Positions 32,089 through 40,629 of a DNA stretch of 64,000 nucleotides are shown here, one piece after another; position 1 is the stretch's first letter, and the number at the start of each line of letters is the position of its first letter. The stretch is from NCBI GenBank assembly GCA_025996865.1, contig BNTV01000008.1, forward strand, positions 1 to 64,000, written 5' to 3'. The notes under the pieces are model-generated. The model worked only from the letters and a program-made list of their open reading frames with translations. It was not told the origin of the DNA and made no database searches. A program made the translations under genes and the position numbers. This stretch comes from Bacteroidia bacterium. GTDB lineage: Bacteria; Bacteroidota; Bacteroidia; Bacteroidales; Azobacteroidaceae.

Positions 32089-34506
32089 ATGGCATGTAAT
32101 TGTGAAAATAATCCGGCAGAAACCGCTCAATTCCTGATTGAGCAAACAGATGCCATCATTGACAGGATAGGGAAGGAGCGTTCGACCATTATCCCTCTGT
32201 TGCAGGCTTTGCAGGCAGAATTCAATTATCTGCCCTACGAAGCCATCGAACGAGTGTATGAACGCACCAAAATCGACCGCGCACAATTGATTAGCGTTTC
32301 CACATTTTATTCCCAGTTCAGGCATATTCCGTTGGGAAAACACCTGATAAAAGTCTGTACCGGAACGGCTTGCCATGTGAAAGGCGCAAGCAATGTGTAT
32401 GATGCTTTTATCCGCCAATTGGAAATAGAAGAAGGCGGTACCACTACCAAAGACAAACTGTTTTCGGTGGAAAAAATCGCTTGTCTGGGCTGTTGCACCT
32501 TGGCGCCTGTGGTGCAGGTAGATGAAAAGATTTACGGTCATGTGATGCCGGGCCGAGTGAATGAAGTGATTGACGATTTTTTGGAACTGCAACAAGGCAA
32601 AGAAAAGGAAGAAACAGCCGGTGCGAAAAAACAAATTGCCGGAGAAGTCCGTCTGGGAATGGGTTCGTGTTGTATGGCAAGCGGTTCGTCGGACATCTAC
32701 CAGGAACTAAAAAATGCATCGGCGCAGTTAGGTATTGAAGTCACGATAAAATCGGTGGGCTGCGTAGGTGTTTGTAACAAGGTACCCTTGATTGATGTGA
32801 TGGGCGCTGACGGTGCAATCACTCGTTATCCCAATGTGAAAGCGATTGAGATAAAGGAAATACTTCATCACCATTTCAAACCTGCCGGTTATTTGAAACG
32901 CTTGAAAAATACCATTTTAGGGAATATCGACACGTTTCATACCGATATAACCTGGGATAATGTGGTTTGGAAATCCGAAAATGAACGTACCGGCATCATT
33001 AACAGCTTTTTATACAATCAGAAACATATATCAACCGAAGGTTGTGGAATATTAACTCCCTTAAATATAGACGAATACTGTACGCATGGCGGTTTTGATG
33101 CTTTAAAAAAATCGCTGAATACACCGCGGGAAGAAATCGTGCAAATGGTTTTGCAAAGCGGTCTGCGCGGACGGGGCGGCGGCGGATTCCTTACCGGAAA
33201 GAAATGGGAAATTGTAGCCCAAAGTATAAATAACTTGCCCGGCAAGTCCCCCTGTGAGGGATTTAGGGGGCTTGTAATTTGCAACGGAGATGAAGGCGAC
33301 CCCGGTGCGTTTATGGACCGGATGATGCTCGAATCGTATCCTTTCCGCATCATTGAAGGGATGTTGATTGCCGCGTATGCCGTAGGAGCCGATAAAGGAA
33401 TATTTTACATCCGTGCCGAATATCCTTTGGCGGTTGTACGCATCAAAAAGGCAATAGAAATATGCAAGGAACGGGGATTGATTGGTCAACGGATTGCCAA
33501 TAGTGATTTTTCGTTGGATGTTAGCGTTTTTGAGGGCGCCGGCGCATTTGTCTGCGGAGAAGAAACCGCCCTCATCGCCTCCATTGAAGGCGATCGCGGA
33601 TTTCCCAAACAACGTCCGCCTTATCCGGCCGTGCGGGGATTGAATGGTTTGCCTACCTTGGTCAATAATGTGGAAACGCTCAGCCAGGTTTCTTTCATTG
33701 TGCGTCATGGAGCGGAAAATTACAGCAGTGTAGGAACGGAAAAAAGCAAGGGAACCAAGGTTTTTGCCCTGGCCGGAAAAATTAATCACGGCGGATTGAT
33801 AGAAGTACCGATGGGCATCACGCTCAATCAGATTATCAACGACATAGGCGGCGGCGTGGAAGGCGGACAGAAACTCAAAGCCGTCCAAATCGGCGGACCT
33901 TCAGGCGGCTGTATTCCGGCGGAACTTTGCGATATGCCGGTCGATTTCGATGCGCTGAATAAAATCGGCGCCATGATGGGTTCTGGAGGATTGGTAGTGT
34001 TGAGCGAAAGTGATTGCATGGTCGATGTAGCCCGTTATTTTTTAAGTTTTACCTGCGACCAATCCTGCGGCAAATGTACGTTTTGCCGGGTAGGTACGCG
34101 GCGGATGCTCGATTTACTGAATAAAATATGCAGTGGAAAAGCCTCGATGGCAGACATTGATTTGTTGGAAGAATTAGCGTTGAACATCAAAAACTCTTCT
34201 TTGTGCGCTTTAGGAAAAACAGCGCCGAATCCGGTACTGACCACCCTGAAATATTTCCGGCACGAATACGAAGAGCACGTGAATGGTATCTGTAAAACAG
34301 GCACTTGCAAGGACATGGTAAAATATGAGATAAGCGACGACTGTATCGGTTGCACAAAATGCGCCAAAGCTTGTCCGGTGGATGCGATACCTTACACGCC
34401 GTATCAGGTGCATACGATTGATGTGGAAAAATGTGTGTTGTGCGGGCTTTGTATTGAGGAATGTAGTTATGAGGCGATAAGGAAAGTTCAGAAGTTTGGG
34501 GTTTGA
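32089..34506 (+). CDS. NuoE-NuoF fusion, HydB-like NAD(P)H-oxidising flavoprotein
   Basis: 805 residues. About 1-165 is a NuoE-type thioredoxin-fold 2Fe-2S domain (CTGTACHVKG, CLGCCTLAPVV). About 185-265 is a second 2Fe-2S thioredoxin-like domain (GSCCMASGS, GCVGVCNKVPL). NuoF follows with FMN/NAD motifs (GLRGRGGGGFLTGKKW, CNGDEGDPGAFMDRMMLE, GAGAFVCGEETALI), an SLBB region and SCGKCTFCRVGTRRML. The end adds CIGCTKCAKACPVDAI and CVLCGLCIEECSYEAI. This is the layout of HydB-type subunits of bifurcating enzymes. An insert (NNLPGKSPCEGFRGLV) before the NAD motif is encoded by a CCCC-type repeat. Its probable partner now lies 14.5 kb away at 49008. Confidence 0.92.
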   Translation: MACNCENNPAETAQFLIEQTDAIIDRIGKERSTIIPLLQALQAEFNYLPYEAIERVYERTKIDRAQLISVSTFYSQFRHIPLGKHLIKVCTGTACHVKGASNVYDAFIRQLEIEEGGTTTKDKLFSVEKIACLGCCTLAPVVQVDEKIYGHVMPGRVNEVIDDFLELQQGKEKEETAGAKKQIAGEVRLGMGSCCMASGSSDIYQELKNASAQLGIEVTIKSVGCVGVCNKVPLIDVMGADGAITRYPNVKAIEIKEILHHHFKPAGYLKRLKNTILGNIDTFHTDITWDNVVWKSENERTGIINSFLYNQKHISTEGCGILTPLNIDEYCTHGGFDALKKSLNTPREEIVQMVLQSGLRGRGGGGFLTGKKWEIVAQSINNLPGKSPCEGFRGLVICNGDEGDPGAFMDRMMLESYPFRIIEGMLIAAYAVGADKGIFYIRAEYPLAVVRIKKAIEICKERGLIGQRIANSDFSLDVSVFEGAGAFVCGEETALIASIEGDRGFPKQRPPYPAVRGLNGLPTLVNNVETLSQVSFIVRHGAENYSSVGTEKSKGTKVFALAGKINHGGLIEVPMGITLNQIINDIGGGVEGGQKLKAVQIGGPSGGCIPAELCDMPVDFDALNKIGAMMGSGGLVVLSESDCMVDVARYFLSFTCDQSCGKCTFCRVGTRRMLDLLNKICSGKASMADIDLLEELALNIKNSSLCALGKTAPNPVLTTLKYFRHEYEEHVNGICKTGTCKDMVKYEISDDCIGCTKCAKACPVDAIPYTPYQVHTIDVEKCVLCGLCIEECSYEAIRKVQKFGV
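33240..33272. repeat. CCCC-type repeat inside the HydB-like gene
   Basis: AAGTCCCCCTGTGAGGGATT followed by TAGGGGG resembles one arm of the elements at 18783 and 20303, and it is translated as KSPCEGFRGL. Confidence 0.65.
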
Positions 34507-34629
34507 GGTTTCGGGTTTTGACAGGGTGATGAAAATGATTGAAAATAATAAACGTAGAAGACGAAAATAAGATGTCGGGCAAAGCATTGAATACGGGACA
34601 AATAAAATAAGATTTTTAGAAAAACAAAT
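34494..34629. other. Left junction of the defence island
   Basis: The HydB-like gene ends within a few period-7 units (TTTGGGG, TTTGAGG, TTTCGGG), which have no inverted half. About 105 bp without a gene follow, then jetA. No attachment site, tRNA or clear promoter is recognised. Confidence 0.5.
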
Positions 34630-35829
34630 ATGAACACTTTTTTCAACATAAAAGAGTTATTTTCCGCTTTGAAAAAAGAGGAAAATTTGCTGTCGGAAAT
34701 GTTCAAAAAACGAAAATCGGTTAAAAATTTTCAATACGACTATGCCCTTGATTTAGTTGAAAACAACGACAACAGAATAAAATATCTATTAGACCGAGAA
34801 GTTGTCAGGCAAAACGGAAACAATCTCGAAATTGACGATTTGTTTCTGCAATTTTTTGAGCAGGTACTTGATGCCAACGAAGAAATCAATGTTTCATATA
34901 TCAACGAGAGCCTTGAAAAAATCACACAAAATATTCAATATTTTCTGAATGAAACGAATGAAAATCGCAAGTATGAATATCTGCGAAAAATCAAAACAAC
35001 ACTGCGAAATATCGGGAATATTACTTTGCGGAATGTGGTTGATTTGAAACGCAATGTAAATAACACATTCAAAAATGAGCCAAACTATAAAAACAAAAAG
35101 GCAAAACTCATAAACCTTGACAAAAAACGGAAAGACATTGCCAAACTGATAGAACAAACTGAAAAATTACTATCGGAACGGGAAGTTACTTTTTTTACAA
35201 CAGCAACAGATGAAGAATTGAACCGCATTATTGTTCAACTGAAAATGCAACTCGGAAAATGTTCTCACAATTTGATTGAAATCGAAAGGCAAATCATTGA
35301 TTTTCTAAATCAAATACAATATCAAAGTACTGTAATTGAAAAGTTAAGAAAAATAAAATATCTGAAAGACCAATATATTCTCGAAACTTCAACCGACATA
35401 AAAACAGTATTGTTAGATAACAATTCAGTAATTTTTGAGCCTAATCCACAATATCCGCTCAAACTTTCGCTTGAATTTTTGCAAACCAATGAAGATGCTT
35501 TTGCAAGCATTCAAAAAATTGCTAAAAGGGTAAAAGCAGGCGTGAAAATGAAACAACCGATTGCAGATAAAATTTCAAGCGAATATTTGCAAACTCAAAC
35601 AGAAGAAGAAATACAAATCAATCTCGAAGAGGTAAAAAACGGTTTTATGGCTTCGGGATACGCACTGTTTGACTTTGTTTTGAATTACAATTTTGCCAAA
35701 GAAGTATCCTTTGACGAAAAAATAACCATTTACTGTCAGTTGATTTCACAATACGAAACCATTTTTGAAATCACCGACAATTTTCAAGAAAAAGAGAATA
35801 TAGAATTTGCAGTAGTTTATCCTAAATAA
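34630..35829 (+). CDS. jetA: Wadjet-like JetA (kleisin-type subunit)
   Basis: 399 residues, helical and highly charged. FFNIKELFSALKKEENLLSEMFKKR at the start, a winged-helix-like REVVRQNGNNLEIDDLFLQFFEQVL, a long coiled-coil centre (about 80-240) and a C-terminal PNPQYPLKLSLEFLQ to YALFDFVLNYNF segment fit the DUF3375/MksF-like kleisin role. The family link rests on gene order with JetB, an SMC-type ATPase and a DUF2220 nuclease. It would close the SMC ring of the complex that detects small circular DNA. It starts 8 bp before jetB ends the spacing. Confidence 0.75.
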   Translation: MNTFFNIKELFSALKKEENLLSEMFKKRKSVKNFQYDYALDLVENNDNRIKYLLDREVVRQNGNNLEIDDLFLQFFEQVLDANEEINVSYINESLEKITQNIQYFLNETNENRKYEYLRKIKTTLRNIGNITLRNVVDLKRNVNNTFKNEPNYKNKKAKLINLDKKRKDIAKLIEQTEKLLSEREVTFFTTATDEELNRIIVQLKMQLGKCSHNLIEIERQIIDFLNQIQYQSTVIEKLRKIKYLKDQYILETSTDIKTVLLDNNSVIFEPNPQYPLKLSLEFLQTNEDAFASIQKIAKRVKAGVKMKQPIADKISSEYLQTQTEEEIQINLEEVKNGFMASGYALFDFVLNYNFAKEVSFDEKITIYCQLISQYETIFEITDNFQEKENIEFAVVYPK

Positions 35830-35837
35830 TTGAAAAA

Positions 35838-36404
35838 ATGAAAGTACCCGAACAGACAGCTGACATATTTAAGATTTTGAGCAAAGGGCAATTTATAAGT
35901 TCAAACAGTTCAAACAAAACTATCAGCGACCTGTACAATATCATTGACAGCGAAGACAATTTTGAGAATTTGCGTGAATACTTCAAGCATATTAATTTCA
36001 TTTTGGAACGAGGCGACGAATATTTTTATTTCAGTCGCAATGAAACAAAAATTGACCTCGAAAATAAAATTGAAAGGGCTTATAAATGGATTGACATGGT
36101 AGATTTTCTGAAAACTTTTGATAATTCTTTCGGTTCTGGTTATCGTTTTTCGCCGTCTGAAATTTTGGTTAAAATAAAACTTGACGCCGAACTCGAAACG
36201 AAGTTAGAAGCGTTGAACAAAAACGCTGAACCACAACAAGATATTTTAGACCGAGTTTTGAAAACCTTGACAGACGACAGTTTCATAGAACTTGAAAACG
36301 AACGAACAGGACAATACAAAGTGTTGGCGGCATTCAAATACATTGAACAACTGATATTAACCATTAACATTTCGGAGGAGGCGCAAAATGAAATACCTGA
36401 ATAA
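35838..36404 (+). CDS. jetB: Wadjet-like JetB (KITE-type subunit)
   Basis: 188 residues, the size of DUF4194/MksE-like subunits. It reads as tandem winged helices: IFKILSKGQFISSNSSNKTISDLYNII, LREYFKHINFILERGDEYFYFSR, FSPSEILVKIKLDAEL and LDRVLKTLTDDSFIELENERTGQYKVLAAFKYIEQLI. It follows jetA by 8 bp. Its last codons (NEIPE, stop) overlap an ATG that reads as the first codons of jetC, in the first of three copies of this junction. Confidence 0.75.
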   Translation: MKVPEQTADIFKILSKGQFISSNSSNKTISDLYNIIDSEDNFENLREYFKHINFILERGDEYFYFSRNETKIDLENKIERAYKWIDMVDFLKTFDNSFGSGYRFSPSEILVKIKLDAELETKLEALNKNAEPQQDILDRVLKTLTDDSFIELENERTGQYKVLAAFKYIEQLILTINISEEAQNEIPE

Positions 36405-36418
36405 AATAATCTTCATTT
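36387..36418. repeat. jetB/jetC junction repeat, copy 1
   Basis: ATGAAATACCTGAATAAAAT at 36388 plus AATCTTCATTT encodes the end of JetB in one frame and the first residues of JetC (MKYLNKIIFI) in another. It is identical over 32 bp to copy 2 and nearly so to the true jetC start. Confidence 0.95.
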
Positions 36419-36432
36419 TCCAAAAAAATTAC

Positions 36433-36440
36433 TACTTTTG
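36433..36440 (+). promoter_or_regulatory. Promoter -7 box of cassette 1
   Basis: TACTTTTG followed by CAGTGCAGAAAA. It lies 14 bp after repeat copy 1. The same arrangement is found after copy 2. Confidence 0.55.
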
Positions 36441-36505
36441 CAGTGCAGAAAAAGAATTTTTTCTACACATTCAAACTATTTATAATAAACATATTAAATA
36501 CAAAT

Positions 36506-36522
36506 TATTCCAATTTGGAATA
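36506..36522. promoter_or_regulatory. Palindrome before the cassette 1 HTH gene, possible operator
   Basis: TATTCCAA-T-TTGGAATA, a perfect 8-bp palindrome 12 bp before the start codon, suited to binding a dimeric regulator such as the HTH protein that follows. Confidence 0.45.
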
Positions 36523-36533
36523 TGGAATAAATT

Positions 36534-37070
36534 ATGATTGAAAGAGTAAAAAATAATGGTATGCGTCCGCAGGACATAGTTATTTTGTTGAAAATAATTG
36601 CTTCCGGTGGCAAAGTTCTGAGTAATCAGGAACTTGCCGAGTCGCTGTTAATCAGTGTTGGGGAGATCAGTAAAGCGTTGGAACGCAATCGTATTTCCGG
36701 TTTGATTAATCCAGAAAAAACGCAGGTCAATCGTTTGGCGTTGCGAGATTTCTTGATTTATGGCTTGAAATATGTTTTTCCGCCACAGATTGGGGCTTCC
36801 ACACGCGGCATTCCTACGGCTCATTCCGCTTCACCTGTTAAGGAAAAAATTGCCGAAAGCACAGAAAATTTTGTTTGGAAATATTACAAAGGCACACGGC
36901 GTGGCAATGCTATTCTGCCTTTGTATGCCAAAATTACACAATTTATCGAAAATGACCACGAACTCTACGAACTACTCGCCATTGTCGATACGTTGCGCAT
37001 TGGTAAGAGCCGTGAAAGAGAAATTGCAATCGAAGAATTAGATAAAAGAATAATTCACGAAATAAAATGA
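36534..37070 (+). CDS. HTH protein, possible antitoxin (cassette 1)
   Basis: 178 residues. The N-terminal ~65 residues form a winged helix (MRPQDIVILLKIIASGG, LSNQELAESLLISVGEISKALERNRISGLI). From NPEKTQVNRLAL onward it is almost identical, also in DNA, to the second cassette's homologue at 40742, while the N-terminal part has diverged. In cassette 2 this gene precedes a nucleotidyltransferase, so an antitoxin or regulator role like AbiEi is inferred. It overlaps the next gene by 4 bp. Confidence 0.6.
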   Translation: MIERVKNNGMRPQDIVILLKIIASGGKVLSNQELAESLLISVGEISKALERNRISGLINPEKTQVNRLALRDFLIYGLKYVFPPQIGASTRGIPTAHSASPVKEKIAESTENFVWKYYKGTRRGNAILPLYAKITQFIENDHELYELLAIVDTLRIGKSREREIAIEELDKRIIHEIK

Positions 37071-37648
37071 TTAGAGGAATAGAGAAATTTGGATATGTTT
37101 ATATACTGACCAACAAGAATAAAACGGTTTTATACATTGGTGTTACAAATAATTTGGTCAGACGGATATATGAACACAAAAATCATATATTCAAGAACTC
37201 GTTTACTGATAAATACAACTGCGAATACTGTATTTATTATGAGGAATTTGTTTATTTTGATTTGGCAATAGCCCGCGAAAAGGAACTTAAAAAATGGAAT
37301 AGACAGAAAAAAGAAGCATTGATAAACAAGAAAAATCCCGAATGGAAAGAGTTGGTAACAGAATGTGGCTTTGTGCGCACTGCAATTAATGATGAGATTC
37401 TTCGCTTCGCTGCTCTAAATGACAACCAGATTAATGATGAGATTCTTCGCTTCGCTGCTCTAAATGACGACCAGATTAATGATGAGATTCTTCGCTTCGC
37501 TCAGAATGACGGCGGCGTTTGTGATAATAAGGGCGAGGAAGGCGGCGGCGAAGCCGCCGCCTTCCTCGCCCCCTCCTCCATAGTGGTAAGTGTCATTCCG
37601 AATGGAGCAAAGCGGAATGAGGAATCTGATGATAAAACAATAGGTTAA
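37067..37648 (+). CDS. GIY-YIG nuclease with repeat-derived tail
   Basis: 193 residues. The first ~95 residues are a single-domain GIY-YIG nuclease of the UPF0213 type: GYVYILTNKNKTVLYIGVTNNLVRRIYEHK, then KYNCEYCIYYEEF and AIAREKELKKWNRQKKEALI. The remaining ~85 residues are translated from repeats: three 45-bp units giving NDEILRFAALND, and a perfect 19-bp hairpin giving GEEGGGEAAAFLAP. The tail is unlikely to be functional. It occupies the place that a nucleotidyltransferase holds in cassette 2. Confidence 0.85.
   Translation: MIRGIEKFGYVYILTNKNKTVLYIGVTNNLVRRIYEHKNHIFKNSFTDKYNCEYCIYYEEFVYFDLAIAREKELKKWNRQKKEALINKKNPEWKELVTECGFVRTAINDEILRFAALNDNQINDEILRFAALNDDQINDEILRFAQNDGGVCDNKGEEGGGEAAAFLAPSSIVVSVIPNGAKRNEESDDKTIG
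37385..37510. repeat. Three tandem 45-bp units inside the GIY-YIG gene
   Basis: Units start at 37385, 37430 and 37475 and share ATTAATGATGAGATTCTTCG with CTTCGCT. An inverted, diverged copy (GGAGCAAAGCGGAATGAGGA) lies at about 37602-37625. The third unit ends in CAGAATGAC. Confidence 0.9.
37531..37571. repeat. Perfect 19-bp inverted repeat, GC-rich
   Basis: GGGCGAGGAAGGCGGCGGC, loop GAA, GCCGCCGCCTTCCTCGCCC. It stands out sharply from the AT-rich island and lies inside the GIY-YIG reading frame. Confidence 0.95.
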
Positions 37649-37773
37649 TGAAAATTCAAAATGATATGACGGATTTTTGCAAAAACATTTCAGGAAGTTT
37701 GCCACAATTGGATTTGCCTGTTCCGTCTGAAATTTTTTTTGAGGTTTTGTGTAAGGCGTTTAATGTGAAATAG
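37648..37773 (+). pseudogene. Remnant of a nucleotidyltransferase 3' end
   Basis: A 41-residue frame beginning MKIQNDMTDFCKNISG, whose ATG overlaps the GIY-YIG stop (TAATG). Its end, EVLCKAFNVK, and 20 identical bases (TTTTGTGTAAGGCGTTTAAT) match the end of the nucleotidyltransferase at 41281-41991 (AILCKAFNF). This suggests that cassette 1 once carried that gene. It could still be translated as a small peptide. Confidence 0.6.
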
Positions 37774-37774
37774 A

Positions 37775-38827
37775 ATGTATTTTAATATGAGCAAATATCA
37801 AGAAAATGAAAGAAACAGAATGATTGAATTAGTAAAGTCAAATTCGATCTTCTATGGCGGTAAATACGGCATTCTTATCAAAAGAAATGGTGGAGAAAAA
37901 CTGCACAAGGAAATTCTTTTAGATGAACAAAATAATATTTACAAGCCAATTTTATCCGATGTATTGAAATATTTTAAGGATAACAAAATTTCGTGGTGGG
38001 GTGGCTATAAACCGACAGGACATACATTATCTTCGCAAATTGCCTGCTTAAATCATTTATTTTCAATAAAAAATGATAAAAATGCCGTGCTTGCGGTTGT
38101 GCAAAGCATTTGTGCAGATTTCACCGATGTTTTGGAACTTGATAATGATACGGACAGCACAAAAGCGTTTATTTCATTTGAAGTTGTGAGTAAAAACGAT
38201 TATTTGAATGAATGTAAAGACAAGCAAACGCCAACGCGAGGTGCAAACTGCACTTCAATTGACGCTTTGATTCTTGCAAAAAACAAAGACGGTAAAAAGT
38301 TTTTGCTTCCAATCGAATGGAAATATACGGAATTTTACAATAGTACCGACAAATCTACCGAAGACGGTAAAGACCACGAGAAAGGTAGTCAGGCAAGCGG
38401 AAAAGAACGTTTGCGCAGATATTCTGAATTGATTAAAAATTCCGAACAATTAAGTTTGAAACGAGAAAATTACATTAGTTCTGTATACTTTTTCGAGCCG
38501 TTTTATCAACTTATGCGCCAAACGCTTTGGACGGAACAAATGATTGCAAATCCTGTAAGCGAGAAAATTCAAGCAGACGATTTTATTCACATTCACGTTA
38601 TTCCGAAACAAAATCACGATTTATTGAAAGATGATTTGGATAAAAACAGACGGCGAAAAGGTTATACAAATGGAGCACAAATAGGATGTTTGGAAGAAAT
38701 TTGGAAATCGTGTTTGATCAATAAGAACAAATACAAAGTAATTTCGCCCGAAGAATTATTGCAAAATATTGATAAGCAAAAATATAGTGATTTATTAACT
38801 TATTTACAAACAAGATATTGGCAATGA
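37775..38827 (+). CDS. PD-(D/E)XK-like nuclease, cassette 1
   Basis: 350 residues. TSIDALILA (D163) and LPIEWKYTEF (E181, K183) give the D-x17-ExK arrangement of the PD-(D/E)XK fold. Upstream HTLSSQIACLNHLFSI parallels HLNSSQAMCINFFFPL in the cassette 2 homologue. It resembles the PGN_0703-type putative restriction endonucleases known from Bacteroidota. No methylase is nearby. The stop overlaps the phosphoesterase start as ATGA, an arrangement repeated exactly in cassette 2. Confidence 0.72.
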   Translation: MYFNMSKYQENERNRMIELVKSNSIFYGGKYGILIKRNGGEKLHKEILLDEQNNIYKPILSDVLKYFKDNKISWWGGYKPTGHTLSSQIACLNHLFSIKNDKNAVLAVVQSICADFTDVLELDNDTDSTKAFISFEVVSKNDYLNECKDKQTPTRGANCTSIDALILAKNKDGKKFLLPIEWKYTEFYNSTDKSTEDGKDHEKGSQASGKERLRRYSELIKNSEQLSLKRENYISSVYFFEPFYQLMRQTLWTEQMIANPVSEKIQADDFIHIHVIPKQNHDLLKDDLDKNRRRKGYTNGAQIGCLEEIWKSCLINKNKYKVISPEELLQNIDKQKYSDLLTYLQTRYWQ

Positions 38828-39597
38828 AAATGACAATCCAATACGCCTCCGACCTCCATTTGGAATTTCCCGAAAACAGGAAATTTCTGAAAGAAAACCC
38901 ACTGAAACCAGTGGGCGATGTGCTTGTGCTTGCAGGCGACATTGGTTATTTGGCTGAATACGCGCTGTATGCCGATTTTTGGGATTATGTGTCGGCAAAT
39001 TTCCGCGAAACAATCGTTGCAATCGGCAACCACGAACTTTATACTTATTTCGACTTGGCGGATATTTCCGATGGTTTGGTTATGACAATCCGCTCCAATG
39101 TGAAAGTGTATTATAACGCTGTTGTTCAGATAGATAATGTTGATTTTATAGTTTCAACGCTTTGGTCGAAAATTCCGATTACCGATGCCTATTTAACAGA
39201 AAAAGGTGTAAATGATTTTTACAGAATAATGTACAAAGGCAAGCGATTGAGTTACAATGTTTTCAACGAGGAACACGAGCGTTGTTTCGATTTTATCCGT
39301 AGGGGCGTTGCGTGCAACGCCCAAAAAACAGAACGAAAAACAGTTGTAGTAACACACCACGTTCCCTCGTTTGCGCTATCTTCGCCCGATTTTGCAAGCA
39401 GCAGAATTAACGGCGCATTTACCACAGAACTTGGCAATTACATTGCCGACAGCCCGATTGATATTTGGATTTATGGACATTCGCACCGGAATATTGACAA
39501 AGTGATTGGAAATACGAAATGCGTAAGTAATCAACTCGGATATGTTTCGCATAATGAGCATATTAGTTTTGATAATGAAAAAATAATTATAATTTGA
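38824..39597 (+). CDS. Calcineurin-like metallophosphoesterase, cassette 1
   Basis: 257 residues from the ATG overlapping the nuclease stop. All motifs of the fold are present: ASDLHLEF (DxH), VLAGDIGYL (GDxx), AIGNHELYTY (GNHE), VTHHVPSF and YGHSHRNID (GHxH). Substrate may be a nucleotide, nucleic acid or phosphoprotein. It is nearly identical to the gene at 43618. A GGGGCGTTGC palindrome at 39299-39322 is translated as part of RRGVACNAQ in both copies. Confidence 0.88.
   Translation: MKMTIQYASDLHLEFPENRKFLKENPLKPVGDVLVLAGDIGYLAEYALYADFWDYVSANFRETIVAIGNHELYTYFDLADISDGLVMTIRSNVKVYYNAVVQIDNVDFIVSTLWSKIPITDAYLTEKGVNDFYRIMYKGKRLSYNVFNEEHERCFDFIRRGVACNAQKTERKTVVVTHHVPSFALSSPDFASSRINGAFTTELGNYIADSPIDIWIYGHSHRNIDKVIGNTKCVSNQLGYVSHNEHISFDNEKIIII
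39299..39322. repeat. Coding palindrome GGGCGTTGC-GT-GCAACGCCC
   Basis: Nine-base perfect arms inside the phosphoesterase gene; the same element is at 44087-44110 and a variant is at 53356-53383 in the FtsX gene. Confidence 0.9.
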
Positions 39598-39612
39598 TAT
39601 AAAAAGGAAATT

Positions 39613-40629
39613 ATGCCCAAAAGAAATGAAATAAAAAGAGCAACTCCTGATTTTGTAATTTACGAAACAGACAATAACGTAGCCAAAGTGTCGGTACGTT
39701 TGGAAGAGGAGACGGTTTGGCTGACGCAAAAACAGTTGGCTGAAATTTTTGATACAACCAAACAAAATATCGGACAGCATGTTAAAAATATTTTGGAAGA
39801 AGGTGAATTGAACAGAAATTCAGTTGTAAAGTTTTTCTTTACAACTGCCACCGATGGCAAAAATTACAATACCGAGCATTACAACCTTGATATGATTATC
39901 TCGCTCGGCTATCGTATCAACTCTAAGGTTGCAACCAAATTTCGCCAGTGGGCAACGGAACGCTTGAAAGAGTACATTGTCAAGGGTTTTACACTTGATG
40001 ACGAGCGGCTGAAAAATGGCGGCGGACGTTATTTTCGTGAACTGCTGCAGCGTATTCGCGACATTCGTTCTTCGGAACGCAATCTGTGGCAACAAGTTAC
40101 GGATATTTACGCTACAAGTATTGATTACGAACCGAAAAGTCATATCACAAGCGATTTTTTTGCTACTGTACAAAACAAAATGCACTACGCCGTTCACCGT
40201 CAAACCGCTGCCGAAGTAATTTACAACCGTACCGATAACGAAAAACCGATGGTTGGAATGACCAATTTTAAAGGCAATTACATTACCAAAGAGGATGTTC
40301 GCATTGCCAAAAATTATCTTTCGGAACTCGAACTGCAAAAACTGAATTTACTTACCGAAGGTTTTCTCGGTTATGCCGAATTGCAGGCACTGGAACAAAA
40401 GCCGATGACAATGAACGATTGGAAAAAGTTTTTAGATAATCAACTGCGAATGTTGAATAAAGATATTTTGACTGATAAAGGCAAAATATCTCACCAACAA
40501 GCAGTAGATAAAGCCGAAAAAGAATTTGAAATTTACAGGCAACGCGAAATGCGACAGTTGGAAAGCGATTTCGACAAGGCTATAAAAGCATTAACAGAAA
40601 AAAAATCGAACAATGAAATACCTGAATAA
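39613..40629 (+). CDS. RhuM-family protein
   Basis: 338 residues. TPDFVIYETDNNVAKVSVRLEEETVWLTQKQLAEIFDTTKQNIGQHVKNIL is the RhuM/DinD-like N-terminal part; YNLDMIISLGYRINSKVATKFRQWATERLKEYIVKGF and the C-terminal helical half are full family matches. RhuM-type proteins occur in defence and pathogenicity islands; molecular role unknown. The last five residues (NEIPE) and the stop lie inside junction repeat copy 2, so the gene end is taken from the jetB end. No counterpart exists in cassette 2. Confidence 0.85.
   Translation: MPKRNEIKRATPDFVIYETDNNVAKVSVRLEEETVWLTQKQLAEIFDTTKQNIGQHVKNILEEGELNRNSVVKFFFTTATDGKNYNTEHYNLDMIISLGYRINSKVATKFRQWATERLKEYIVKGFTLDDERLKNGGGRYFRELLQRIRDIRSSERNLWQQVTDIYATSIDYEPKSHITSDFFATVQNKMHYAVHRQTAAEVIYNRTDNEKPMVGMTNFKGNYITKEDVRIAKNYLSELELQKLNLLTEGFLGYAELQALEQKPMTMNDWKKFLDNQLRMLNKDILTDKGKISHQQAVDKAEKEFEIYRQREMRQLESDFDKAIKALTEKKSNNEIPE

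Noticed and set aside
32089-34506. An [FeFe] hydrogenase operon
   Set aside because: Only HydB-like and NuoG-like accessory subunits are seen; no H-cluster motifs exist in the window, so a hydrogenase is not claimed.
36388-36536. Short frame MKYLNKIIFI... from repeat copy 1, and the similar one from copy 2
   Set aside because: These are truncated copies of the jetC start; they run into unrelated sequence and stop within about 50 codons, so they are not counted as genes.
37385-37510. CRISPR-like array
   Set aside because: The units are contiguous 45-bp repeats without unique spacers, lie in a coding frame and have no cas genes nearby.
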